NCBI GenBank assembly: GCA_012934845.2
Contig: WNNJ02000944.1
Location: 124,001 to 188,000 of the forward strand
Source: Pomphorhynchus laevis
Lineage: Eukaryota > Acanthocephala > Palaeacanthocephala > Echinorhynchida > Pomphorhynchidae
Length of the DNA stretch: 64,000 nt
Direction: 5' to 3'
In this document: positions 53,893 through 64,000 of the stretch, piece after piece
Layout of the letters: every line of letters begins with the position of its first letter
How positions within the stretch are numbered: position 1 is the stretch's first letter
The notes under the pieces: model-generated
Databases searched by the model: none
Told to the model about the DNA's origin: nothing
What the model saw: the letters and a program-made list of their open reading frames with translations, nothing else
Made by a program: the position numbers and the translations under genes

Positions 53893-54053
53893 AACGTAAG
53901 GAACTACCCCGGAGAATTTCGAAGGCGGAATTGAATGGACTATTTATAATCGTTGTAGTAATCGTTATGGTCATTGATTCACCAGATTGAGACGTTAATA
54001 AACTGATAATAGTCGTTATAATAATCACATGTTATATAAGGTTAATTATATTA

Positions 54054-55250
54054 ATAATTAGCGAATAAATTTTCAAAATATAAATACATACGATTTTAGT
54101 ACGCTTTATAGAAATCAAGATTTAACAGATATTAAAGATGCATTAGAAAAATTGATTAATCTTATATTCGGAGAGAATATACATATATGTTATAATAACA
54201 TTAACGCCTATCTAACAAAAATTAAACTATCAAGTAAATATAAATATACGGATGAAATTGAATTATTAGAATCCTTTAATATTTTAATAAATCAAGATTA
54301 TTTAAAGGTAGAGACATCAATATTTAGACAAGTAAAAGGTGTTCCAATGGGTGGTAATTGTAGCCCAATTATAGCTGACTTATTTTTAAGCTTTTTAGAA
54401 TATGAGTTTGTTCATAGCTGTGTAAAAAATAAGTCAAAGGTATGTAAAATGTATTTCATACCTTATATAAAGGTATGAAATATGTTTCGATACATTGATG
54501 ATATATGTGTATTTAATTCTAATAATTTTTATTCAATAAGCGAACAAATTTATCCAGGTAGCCTCATTCTTAATAAAACCAATATTAATGATAAAGAAGG
54601 TACATATTTAGATATAAAAATTAAATTAACATCAATTTAAACTACTTTTAATTTATATCGTAAAGATGACATATTCAAATTTACAAGAAAAATATTTTTA
54701 TATTTAATAAATTATTTATTAAATAATTGGTAATTAATATCACATTATTTATCATATTTTTATATGATAAAATATAAAATATAATACATTAAATAATAAA
54801 ATTTTAAGAATTGCAACAATATGTAACGATATTATCTTTCTTCAAAATCATTTAAATAATTTAATAGATACATATTTTAAACTAGGTTACTACCAAAATA
54901 CAATCAAACAGAAAATAGTTAAATATATAAATCAACAAAATATTATTATAAATGAATTTGCACTCTTAAGCAAGAAATTTCTATGGATAGATAATAATAT
55001 AATTCGCATGAAAATAAGATACATCCTGATAACCTTTTATCCTAATTATGATACATCATCTCTTATTTATTAGTCAATTTATAAACATTGACTTTTATTT
55101 TAAATTTCAATTTTAAATTTCAACTTGATATAAATTTCAAAAGTCTTGTATAGCAATTATTTATTATTTAATTATTTGAATTTTATTTAGAATTATTTTT
55201 AATTTATAAATAATATAAACTAAATAGACGCAGTTAGCTGGTCTGATTCA
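54054..55250 (+). mobile_element. Naiad copy: RT C-terminal half and 3' UTR
   Basis: RT fingers and palm (54152-54680) followed by ICNDIIFLQNHLNNLIDTYF, YYQNTIKQKIVKYINQQN and KFLWIDNN, then the family 3' UTR (CATCTCTTATTTATTAGTC at 55060). 5'-truncated, with a few breaks and an AT-rich expansion at about 54690-54790. No endonuclease. Confidence 0.85.
54152..54478 (+). pseudogene. RT fingers and palm of a Naiad copy
   Basis: 108 codons: FGENIHICYNNINAYLTKIK, IELLESFNILINQDYLKV, SIFRQVKGVPMGGNCSPIIA (the GVPMG...SP motif) and DLFLSFLEYEFVHSCVKNK. The catalytic MFRYIDDICVFN follows at once in another frame (54481-54516). Confidence 0.85.
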
Positions 55251-55264
55251 TTAATATTAGTATT

Positions 55265-55345
55265 TTACATTAAAAAAGATATTTTTACGTTGCAAATGCG
55301 TGCCGGCGTATACTTACATGACAACCACAAAAAACAAAATTAAAA
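55265..55345 (-). mobile_element. CR1-like LINE 3'-terminal scrap
   Basis: TTTTACGTTGCAAATGCGTG, then TACTTACATGACAACCACAAAAAA, matches the 3' end of the LINE at 6800-6870. Only the last 80 bp remain. Confidence 0.7.
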
Positions 55346-57125
55346 CACCATTCACTTTAAAAGTATGGATCAATCATCTAAATGTATAAATTTTTTTAAA
55401 GCAATGGTTCTGCTAGCGTCATATTAAAACTATCTGTGTTTCTTTAAATTATAATGAAATATATCGTAAATAATAAATTACAAATTCTGAGAAAATTAAA
55501 ACCTTTAAATGTTGAATATAAAAGTTATATGGAAACCTCTTTATTAAATAGAAAATAGAAAACATTGTAGAAACCCTTCTTGTAAAAGATGTAGAAAACC
55601 TTGCTTAATATGAAAACCTTCATCTGGTGAATGTAAAAATATATTATAGCAATCAATTATTTCCATTCAATTTTTAAATGTGATTAGGTTTTTCTAATAT
55701 TCGTTAAAAGTGATTCGTTTTCATTTGTTTGTTAAAAGTGATTAGCATTGATAAGTAATATTTTAATTTAAAGAATTATCGACGATTAAATGTAATCGGA
55801 CTCGAAGACTGAAGAGAGGATTATTCTTTATATGATGTGAACTCTTCGAACGAGTCTAAACACGTATTGTGATTATCCATGTACGCTATTCACGTGATAA
55901 ATGAAGCTATATTTTATTAATTGACGGACGTCCAGGATTGCGTTCATATCAGTGCATGCATACTGGGATTACATATATATAATCATAGGTAGTAAATTAT
56001 TATTTTCCGCCATTAAGATCACATTGTCCGTCCCGAATTTTTGCAATATGTATAAGCATACATTAAATAATGATGGATCTTGGCTACTTCAGTTATAATC
56101 TTCATGTTCTAAGTTTCACTCAAATTCATCAATCTTGACATTTTTGATGGGAATTATTTTGATATTTTGCATAAAATTAGTGCAGTAAAGAGAAAAAATC
56201 TCGATTTTCGATCATGGTCACGTCTCAATCTTTCCTTTAAAGTGTGAATTATAATGCGTTTTAAAAATGATGTTTATGAGAAGTGGGAAAGCAGAGTGCG
56301 TCCTATCAAAAAGTGGCTATCCATATCATTAGTAAGTTAATGTCACATTCAAATGACAGGTTAGCAACCGAACTAAGATGACGAGATGTAAACAAAACAT
56401 GATGGAAAAGAAAATTAAGTACTTGTAACGAAGAATATACATCTTTTAAAATTTACAATCACGACTAAGTGCGAACCCAATATCTTATTCTTTAATTCAA
56501 CAGAGCGATTAATTAAAGGGTATGTTTTTGTTTAAGGTAAATTTCTTACGATTATGAAATTTAAATAATTTATAATTAATATATTAATAAATGTAATTTA
56601 TGCTGTGCATTTAAGGAAGCAACTATATTTCAGGAAGCAACTGATTTTGATATTACACTTTTTTCAATATTTTTATTATATTTATAAAAATAAGTCAAAT
56701 AAAATTTGGTTTTAGCCTTTTATTTAAAGACTTTTTAAATCAAAATTAATAGTAAACAAATTTAAATATCAATTCTATGCTAGTGATCCATTCAATGCTG
56801 TAATTCCCGTCCATATTACGTAAAGTTGTTTAATTGTTTACTTAAGATCAACGAGTAAAATCAAAAATGTAATATTTTTTGATTTACACTTGATTTTATA
56901 TTTTAAATCAATTAAATTAAGTAATTAAAAATTTCATTTCAACTGCTTATCGCTACTGATTATATGGATCATATATAGATCGTCGAAAATTGTCTCTAAA
57001 CAATTTCTGAAGTCAGCTTGTGTAGATTTTAGTGTGTTTATACAACAATTTAGCGAAAATTTTACAACAATTGGTTTACTAGATTGAACATATGTAAGAT
57101 TAAAATGTAAGACAAACAAAAAAAT
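55346..57125. other. AT-rich stretch, no gene recognised
   Basis: Short open frames (for example 56934-57119, minus) lack family features. Nothing else that I can support. Confidence 0.5.
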
Positions 57126-57129
57126 GTTT

Positions 57130-57770
57130 TCTAAAATGTAAGATTAAAACAAATTTGTCCATTTTAAATTAAACACTTGACTTTCTTAAACACTACCGTG
57201 ATCAGTGAAATTATCGGTAATCAAATATTAAATGATTAATAAACTAAAATGTAAAATTACAATATAATACTTTTCGAATTTTGAATTAAATAGTCGCTTT
57301 TTGCTGCAGTGAAAATTATCGGTGATCAAAGATTTAAGTGATTAATAAATTAAAATGTAAAATTACAATATAATTATTTTCGAATTTTGAATTAAATACT
57401 TGCGATTCGCTGCAGTAAAAATAATTAGTGATCAAAGATTAAATTGATTAATAAACTAAAATGTAAGATTACAATAAAATTTTATTCGAATTTTAATTTA
57501 AATACTTGCTATTCGCTGCAGTGAAATTATCGGTGATCAATGATTAGACTGATTAAACTAAAATGTAAGATTACAATAAAATTTTATTCGAATTTAAAAT
57601 TAAATACTTGCTTTTCGCTGCCGTGAAAATTATCGGTGATTAATGATTAAACTGATTAAACTAAAATGTAAGATTAAAATAAAATTCTTTTCAAATTTTT
57701 AATTAAATACTTGCTTTTCGCTGCAGTGAAATTATCGGTGATCAAAGATTAAATTGATTAATTACCTCTT
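57130..57770. repeat. Minisatellite, about six units of 102-109 bp
   Basis: TTATCGGTGATCAAAGATTA-like starts at about 57211, 57316, 57424, 57527, 57630 and 57732. Each unit also has AAACTAAAATGTAAGATTAC and TTCGCTGCAGTGAAA. Units are moderately diverged. No coding. Confidence 0.85.
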
Positions 57771-58860
57771 AAAAAATTTTAACATATTCCTTAAGGTTTA
57801 GATATTCCTTAAGGTTTAGATTTTCACATATTCTAAAGTTTAAATATTTTAAGAAACAATATTTGCTAAGACTGAGTATTTTTGATTCAGAAACCATCTC
57901 GAATGTTTTTTAGTGATAGTGATGATGACTCTATTTTCACAAATAACATAGCATATTCCGATCATCAACAAACGTATTGTAAATTTAGAAATTAATGAAA
58001 TTTATGATTTTAAAAGACTGCAAGCAAAATTTTAAAATGAAGTTTATAATGAAAGTATTTTCTATTTATTTATAAACTTTTTTAAAACAAAAATTTGTGA
58101 TGTGCTTGATATAAGATTCCATGGAATCAATATACCGGCGTAATTTTATTGTGACCTCTTGATTGATATATTGCATTAAGCGTGAATATTTCTTAAATGT
58201 CATGCGTATTAAGAATTTGTTGTGGACTCAGTAGCATTTGCAAATAGCGCTAAAAACGCTGTAGTTAATACTAGTCTATAACGTTATTAAAATATCATTT
58301 TTTTCAAACTCGTGAGAACATCTTTATTATATTTCATGACTGTCTTAAACCAGAATAGTTTGCCCAATCTATGCATGTAATACTGTTTAATTCGTTCAGT
58401 TACGTGCATTGTCACTTAAACTCTATTCAATGAAATATTGTTGTTTTTAACAGTTGCCGACCATTATAAAAGTTAAATTAACAGTTAATTACAAGTTTGT
58501 TACCCACGAGCAATTGCTCATTGATTCGATAATTAACAAAAGATGAAGTAGATGATAAGAAGAGTATTTCACAAAAATACAATTTCGTAAATTGAAAGAA
58601 TCATAAGCACGAACAAGACTTGTGTTTTATGGTCATTATACGAAAAATAAGGTATGAAATTAAAAAAGTTAATACATAGTTCTTTATAAAATACATATTA
58701 CATATATATACAAGTTTAATACATATTCCTGATATAAAAAATTTTAAATTTTTAATTGACAAACATCACTGTTTTCACATTAAATTGAAATCACTCGAGC
58801 AATGAATTTACATATAATTTATTAGACAATAATTAGAATTCTTACATATCTTTAATGACC
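57771..58860. other. AT-rich stretch, no gene recognised
   Basis: TATTCCTTAAGGTTTAGAT is repeated at 57784-57820. Nothing else. Confidence 0.5.
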
Positions 58861-59050
58861 CGGTTAATATTTATATTCTTCAATTAAATATATTTTCTGG
58901 ATTTATTGAATTGTTATTTAATAAGTTGACAATAAATTGTAAAATAGTTTTCTTTCAATGGTACGACCACGTTATCCGCACATGCGAACACCAAACATCC
59001 AATAAATTCATCGCCGACTCTGTTAATATTTATATTCTTCAATTAGATAT
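58861..59050. repeat. Direct repeats flanking a 60-bp RTE-like tail scrap
   Basis: GTTAATATTTATATTCTTCA occurs at about 58865 and 59020. Between them CAATGGTACGACCACG and CATCCAATAAATTCATCGCC match the retroposed tail at 59963-60015. GTAAAATAGTTTT also precedes both this scrap and the full copy. At the right edge AATTAGATATA / TATATCTAATT forms a short snap-back where the Naiad RT begins. Confidence 0.7.
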
Positions 59051-59935
59051 ATTTATATATCTAATTGAAAAAAAAATGAATTAATAGAATCCTTAAATAT
59101 TTTAATCAATCAAAATTATTTAAAGGTTAGGACATCTATATTTAGACAAGTAAAAGGTGTTTTAATGGGTGGTAATAGTAGCCCAATTATAGCTGACTTG
59201 TTTTTAAGCTTTATAGAATATGAATTTGTTCATAACTGTGTAAAAACTAAATCTAAGCTATATAAATATATGAAAATTACGTTTCGATACATTGATGATA
59301 TATGTGTATTTAATTCTAATAATTTTTATTCAATTAAGTGAACAAATTTATCCAGAAAGCCTTATTCTTAACAAAACCAATATTAATGATAAAGAAGGTG
59401 TATATCTAGATATGAACATTAAATTAACATTAACTAAAACTACTTTTAATTTATATCGTAAAGATGACATATTTAAATTTACAAGAAACATATTTTTGCA
59501 TGAGCATTCATGCATACCATATAATATAAAATATAATACATTAAATAATGAAATTTTAAGAATTGCAACAATATGTAATGATATTGGCTTTCTTCAAAAT
59601 CATTTAAATAATTTAATAGATACATATTTTAAACTAGGTTACTATAAAAATACCATCAAGCAGAAAATAGTAAAATATATAAATCAACACAATAATATAA
59701 AGAATAAATTTAAACTCTTAAGTGGCAAATTTTTATGGATGGATAATAAATAATATACTTTGTATTAGAATAAGATACTAGATAGTTTTATCAGAGGAAA
59801 TACATCATTAGCATGTATTTGGCCCCGCTGCTATGTTGGGTAGAGGAGTTAGGGGCCGAAACCTGATAACATAGCAGTTCCTCCTGATGACCTCTAATCG
59901 TTTAGAGGTCATCAGGATGACAAGAAATTGTAAAA
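59050..59935 (+). mobile_element. Naiad copy: best-preserved RT C-terminus with 3' UTR
   Basis: Starts in the RT (ESLNILINQNYLKV, SIFRQVKGVLMGGNSSPIIA), then FRYIDDICVF, a frame change, and 153 codons to the stop at 59753. The 3' UTR follows, with GCTGCTATGTTGGGTAGAGG and GATGACCTCTAATCG, ending in a snap-back (CCTGATGACCTCTAA / TTTAGAGGTCATCAGG, 59884-59920). 5'-truncated. Confidence 0.85.
59292..59753 (+). pseudogene. RT C-terminal half of a Naiad copy
   Basis: IYPESLILNKTNINDKEG, VYLDMNIKLTLTKTTFNLYR, DDIFKFTRNIFLHEHSCIPY, TICNDIGFLQNHLNNLIDTY and YKNTIKQKIVKYINQH with the terminal KFLWMDNK. This gives the intact end of the protein for the family. The catalytic YIDD is in the frame just upstream. 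Confidence 0.85.
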
Positions 59936-59936
59936 T

Positions 59937-60208
59937 AGTTTTATCAACATATTTACAATGGTACGGCCACGATACCCGCGCAAGCGAACACCAACCATCA
60001 AATAAATTCATCGCCGTGACAGTGGATGGAAAGCGTCCGATAGGAAGGCTGAAACTGCGATGGATGGACGTCATGATTTGATAAGTGTTGTACTGAAAAC
60101 CAAAGACGCCCTTAATAGAGCCAAGTGGAGACAACTCTCAAAAGCAACGGACCCCGTCCCTACATGGGAAAGACGCTTAAGAAAAAGAAGAAGTTTTATC
60201 AACATATT
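59937..60208 (+). mobile_element. Retroposed RTE-like LINE tail with 17-bp target duplication
   Basis: The insert 59954-60191 is flanked by exact AGTTTTATCAACATATT (59937-59953 and 60192-60208) and ends in AAGAAAAAGAAG. It encodes ATVDGKRPIGRLKLRWMDVM, then after a frame change ALNRAKWRQLSKATDPVPTW, the C-terminal tail typical of RTE-like RT proteins. It landed at the edge of the Naiad 3' UTR. Confidence 0.85.
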
Positions 60209-60545
60209 GTAGTTTTTTGAAGTTATTCAACTGTTTCCTACATAATAATCAAAATTACACGTGTTTAATTAAATATTAAACTAAAATAAATAAACTAAAA
60301 TGTTTAAAGACTGAAACTGAAGCGGAGAAAAGTAATGAAATCTGGAATCATCATTTTCTTAATAATTTGAAGATATCAAATAACAAATAACTTTTCAGTG
60401 ATTATAAAGTCAAAGTTCTGATAAAATTCTTTACATTTATATACATTGCAGTAAATACATGTTAATAGAGTTTTACATTACTCCGCCGTTCTTGCTTTTC
60501 GTTTACTTTATCATCAAATCTGTATCTTTATCTATAATTGTACGG
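60209..60545. other. AT-rich spacer
   Basis: Nothing recognised. Confidence 0.5.
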
Positions 60546-60549
60546 TGCT

Positions 60550-60810
60550 AAATATTCGTCCTCCAGAGCACTTCACTTAAGCAATCAGTTCCTGCTACAC
60601 ATTCTTTAATCTTTCGAAATTTGGGATGCGTTCCTGTCCATTTCTATGCCTCGCCTTTGGAATTATCTTCCCCTTAAACTTTGTTGCCAGCTTACCTAAC
60701 TACTTTTAAATCCATGTTTCGTACCTTTCTACTGAGTAACCAGGCCCCGCAGTCCAGCTATCAATGAAATCCAATTTTTCATCGTTCTAACGTCGGCTAC
60801 TTGGTGTGGA
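60550..60810 (+). pseudogene. C-terminal scrap of another LINE ORF2
   Basis: A frame encodes MPRLWNYLPLKLCCQLT, the 'S.LWN.LP..L......LF...L...L' block near the C-terminus of Jockey/CR1-group proteins, followed by sequence reading LLNPCFVPFY. Broken and truncated at both ends. GC content is above that of the surroundings. Confidence 0.55.
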
Positions 60811-63135
60811 CTTCAGTCACATTATTTTGTGTTTATTTCAGTGGACATAAGCGTCTTTTCTGAATGAGCAACTTAAAAAATTAATATATCTATCAACATT
60901 ACAATTATTCACAATCGATGTAAAATAATATCGATGTTAATATTCAACCAGAAATCTCAACTTTTATAGTTATATTTACAAGACGATATTGCTCAGAGAA
61001 GTCACAGTTTAGTCAAAGTTATTCCATGAAACCGCTATGATTGATTTAAAATGAGCCTACACTGCATTGTGGATATTGAAGCTTCAAATTATTTTTCTTA
61101 GATATTCTGAAAACGAATTAAATTGAAAAATAAATTATAAGTAAATTAAACACATATCACAGATGTTTGATGTTACTTTGCAGTGCGTTTTTAACAACGG
61201 AATACATAAAATTGTTAAACAGTTTTATCAATAAATTAGTTTAGAAAAAAATCAAATCTAAATATAATTTTGTGATATTTAGTCAATTCTACAAATTCTG
61301 ATCGTTTCCAGTTTTACTTCAATTTAGAAAACTTGTTAATTTGTTGCATTTTTTCCACGCTATTAAACCCACCCATAACGATTAATGTTTTATAATAAAG
61401 AGCAGTTATATTAAACTGTTTTTATTAGATCCAGTATCAAGGAGAGATGTTTACCTGACATTTAAATATACCACCTGCGCTTTGTTAGGTACAAAGTCTA
61501 GCTAACGATTTGATCTCATAATAATACATTAGAAGTAGCCATCTCTAAAGTAGATGACTACAATGATACGTATCTATTACTCTGGATATATTATTACTGT
61601 CCATCGTGTCTACCGTATCTTGTAGGTGTGTAGCAATATATCAATAATATCAGGAGAAAGAGTTATAGCCATCAATCGGATGTTGGGATGCTTTAGACAG
61701 TTTTACTCATCTTTCTTCTGACAATTCAGTGTCAATTAGTAAAAATACGGATATCGAGCAAAAATACTGCTTTTGTTGTAAGCAATTGTTTACACTAAGG
61801 GGATAGGGGAATTAAAATAATAATGAATCAGCCTGAGGCTTAACTGTTTGTCTCCATCACCTTCACGTAGAGCAATTTCCACGCTAAGAAAGTTGCAATC
61901 CATGTAATGACAATTGATCGTACCAATCAAAATCATGCAGAATAAAAAATAAAGAACTGTTTTCAAAAATTAAGTTTTTGCAAGTGTGTGCTAAAATGAA
62001 TATATCGTACTTAAAACCGATACGCATCTATAAGTGTTTTGTTTGCTTATAATCGAGCGTCACTTTGTTCTTTTTGGAGTGGCAAAATTTGAAGTTGAAA
62101 ATATATCATAAAACAGCGATTTAACTGAACAAAGCAAATAGTGCAGCAAGCATTTAAATGACGGTTATGAATTCTCATCAATTGTCGTTACCGTAATGGT
62201 AAATATTTGCGGCGCATAATATGTACATCCAAGATGTAAGTACAATAGTGTATTACTGGTATTAATTTAATTTTAATAGTAGCAAGTGAGATGCAAATCT
62301 TTGCTTTCTCTCAAACCGCATTAATTACAAAATTTAAGGTTTCAAAACAAATTTATATGATAATTATAATATCATAGATATTGTTTTATGCCAATAAACT
62401 TTTATTCAACAAAAATTTAATCCAATTTAAATACCTTTGCCGATAAAGTATAATTTTAAAATTGAATTCTAGTGTTAAACAATTCACATTATTTGCTATC
62501 ATTGAATTTTTTATCACCAAGAAGTTTAATGATATAACGTGAGTGCTTAAATGTCTTTTATTGATTTGGCTTTGTCGAGAATTAGCTCCCAGAAAAGTTG
62601 ACTCAAAGTTTCGCCACAACCTTCAATCGACAATTTGAACTATCTGAATTGTAAATATGTTAATTGGTATTACTCCTAAAAATTGATCATTAAAACAAAA
62701 CTAATAGTTACACTCTTCATTTATTGCTGTGAAAAATTAACTCTTCTCAGTTGCGTTGTCATTGGCAACTAAACAACTATGATTTTAACTTTTATTTTTA
62801 AATTCATTGTGTGATAGCTGTTCGTTTTGCTCGTTTAGTTCTTTGAAATATTTTTTCGATAAATTTATGCCACATTTGCAGTCTAAATATGCAAATGTAG
62901 AATATAACTTTAATTGCTAATTTCCGTATTTTTATTTTTATTTAATTAGAGGATACATTTTTTAATGACATTAGTAAGAACAAAATTTTATTTGATTTAT
63001 TCAGTTTAAAATAATCAGATCAGATAATAGAGTCTACGTATTTTGTACTATATATAAATAATTAAAAAATAATAATAAATATTTTAATTTTAATATTTTA
63101 TATAATTTAAACTTTTATGAAGTTGCAATTTAAAA
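60811..63135. other. AT-rich stretch, no gene recognised
   Basis: Low-complexity AT-rich DNA. An open frame at 62386-62619 (minus) has no motif. No repeat or hairpin that I can support. Confidence 0.5.
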
Positions 63136-63139
63136 TAAA

Positions 63140-63480
63140 AGTTAATTTTTATGATTAATCCTTAATCCTTATTCTGATGTATCAGAATAAGGATTAGACG
63201 TCATCAGAGTAACTGATGATTTCAAATCATATTTATCGACTTAATTAAGCAGCGGAGTCAAATAAATGCTAATGACGTATCTCATCTGATGAAATTTGCT
63301 TATCTAGTATCTTATTCTAATATTTAAATATATTATTTATTATCCATAAAAGTTTCTGCTTAAGAGTTTAAATTTATTTTTAATAATATTTTGTTGATTT
63401 ATATATTTTACGAATCTATGTTTGATTTTATTTTTACAGTAACCTATTTTTTAAAATATGTGTTAATTAAACTGTTTACA
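63140..63480 (-). mobile_element. Naiad 3' end, minus strand, with snap-back
   Basis: The minus strand encodes VKYINQQNIIKNKFKLLS, the RT C-terminus (about 63335-63415), followed by the family 3' UTR. At the end, TAATCCTTATTCTGAT faces ATCAGAATAAGGATTA (63160-63198), a snap-back of the UTR's own sequence. Confidence 0.8.
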
Positions 63481-64000
63481 ATGATATTGCTCAATATCAT
63501 TTCATGTTATTCAAGTTTGCAAAATTTCTTTATTTAACGTATTATGTTTAGTATTGAATGATATCCATGAATGATCATGCAAAAATGATTTTTTTGTGGT
63601 CATTTTAACGATATATGCAGATAATCGTTTTAATATATGCTAGTTCAATGTTCACACATCTAGATAAATACCTTTATTATTTAGTAAAAGACGTTCACTA
63701 TGTTGAATTTTGGTTATACATGAACTTATAATTTTGTTTATAACAGACAAAAATTTCCCGTAATATAATCATAAATAAAGTTACTGGCTAACAGCTCACC
63801 TTTATAGTCATTCAAGGCACAACGATTTTACTAAAAATTAAATAATTGAGATTTGAATTTTTCATAATTTGTCTGTTTTAACTGAAAAAACGCTTTCTTA
63901 AGTGATTTGAAAATTTAAGTTTTATCGCGATCACTTTGTGTCAGGCCCAGTTACCTATTTCTAATTTAGTTTATTGAAAAATCTATACTGACTTCACTTA
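63481..64000. other. AT-rich end of window
   Basis: Nothing recognised. Confidence 0.4.

Larger units (their letters stand above)
52320..53950 (-). mobile_element. Remnant of another RT family
   Basis: The minus strand holds, in order: a diverged N-terminal part (53892-53614), an RT piece with SSDLKVGVQQGDSLGLIYF and a following NA-W.LDD-like point, and, after a gap, PVKNLGTLLDDEAVRIAASLRR (52570 region) with ALNTVNAPILDPP near 52340-52400. GVQQGDPLGP-type RTs followed by a domain reading 'A...I..P.ILEP' are common in invertebrate genomes; I do not know the formal clade name. Multiple breaks. GC content is higher than in the flanks. Confidence 0.6.

Noticed and set aside
59800-59900. Hammerhead in the Naiad 3' UTR (GCCGAAACC ... 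CTGATGACCTC)
   Set aside because: No complementary stem II or cleavage site could be drawn; Naiad elements are reported to lack canonical hammerheads.
1-64000. Retrovirus, LTR-retrotransposon or Polinton genes
   Set aside because: No protease, integrase, capsid or LTR pattern seen; all RT motifs belong to LINEs or Penelope-like elements.

Overview
The window looks like repeat-rich, gene-poor DNA of an invertebrate animal. It is strongly AT-rich, has a splice-type GT donor next to a recognisable metabolic-enzyme exon, and is packed with CR1-like LINEs and Penelope-like elements (PLEs) of two architectures. I cannot name the species. No complete host gene is visible. The two best host-gene traces are one exon of ribose-5-phosphate isomerase (15921-16054) and one RRM exon (29284-29432).

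Layout. 1-3060: a broken LINE ('A') full of inverted micro-duplications. 5006-6740: tandem array of a palindromic MITE-like unit. 6780-13575: three LINE fragments (minus, plus, plus), the last nearly full length. 15921-16054: RPIA-like exon. 17140-19944: Naiad-type PLE with an N-terminal GIY-YIG endonuclease, a CxC linker and a reverse transcriptase (RT), split by a short LINE tail with a clean target-site duplication. 20315-21050: tandem dimer with hammerhead-like cores. 21250-27560: CR1-like LINE 'E' on the minus strand, with a second partial 5' copy including a cysteine-rich ORF1. 31955-34720: 355-bp tandem units, then 463-bp tandem units each holding a textbook hammerhead ribozyme, then a C-terminal GIY-YIG remnant of a canonical PLE. 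34756-36390 and 44661-46244: a duplicated 1.6-kb block. 40919-44480: foldback with hammerhead-like cores, decayed 463-type units, and a 443-bp satellite with hammerhead-like cores. 52320-53950: remnant of another RT family. 54054-55240, 59050-59935 and 63140-63480: more Naiad pieces. 57130-57770: minisatellite. The rest is AT-rich DNA without visible genes.

Common thread. Hammerhead or hammerhead-like cores recur in tandem units of about 355, 370, 443 and 463 bp, beside both permuted (N-terminal endonuclease) and canonical (C-terminal endonuclease) PLEs. That is what one expects of PLE pseudo-LTRs and of retrozymes, small non-coding elements thought to be copied by PLE machinery. Many retrocopies also carry snap-back (inverted) micro-duplications at their truncation points. 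The hammerheads at 33258-33299 and 33721-33762, the permuted PLE and the RPIA exon are well supported; the other ribozyme-like cores are hypotheses.
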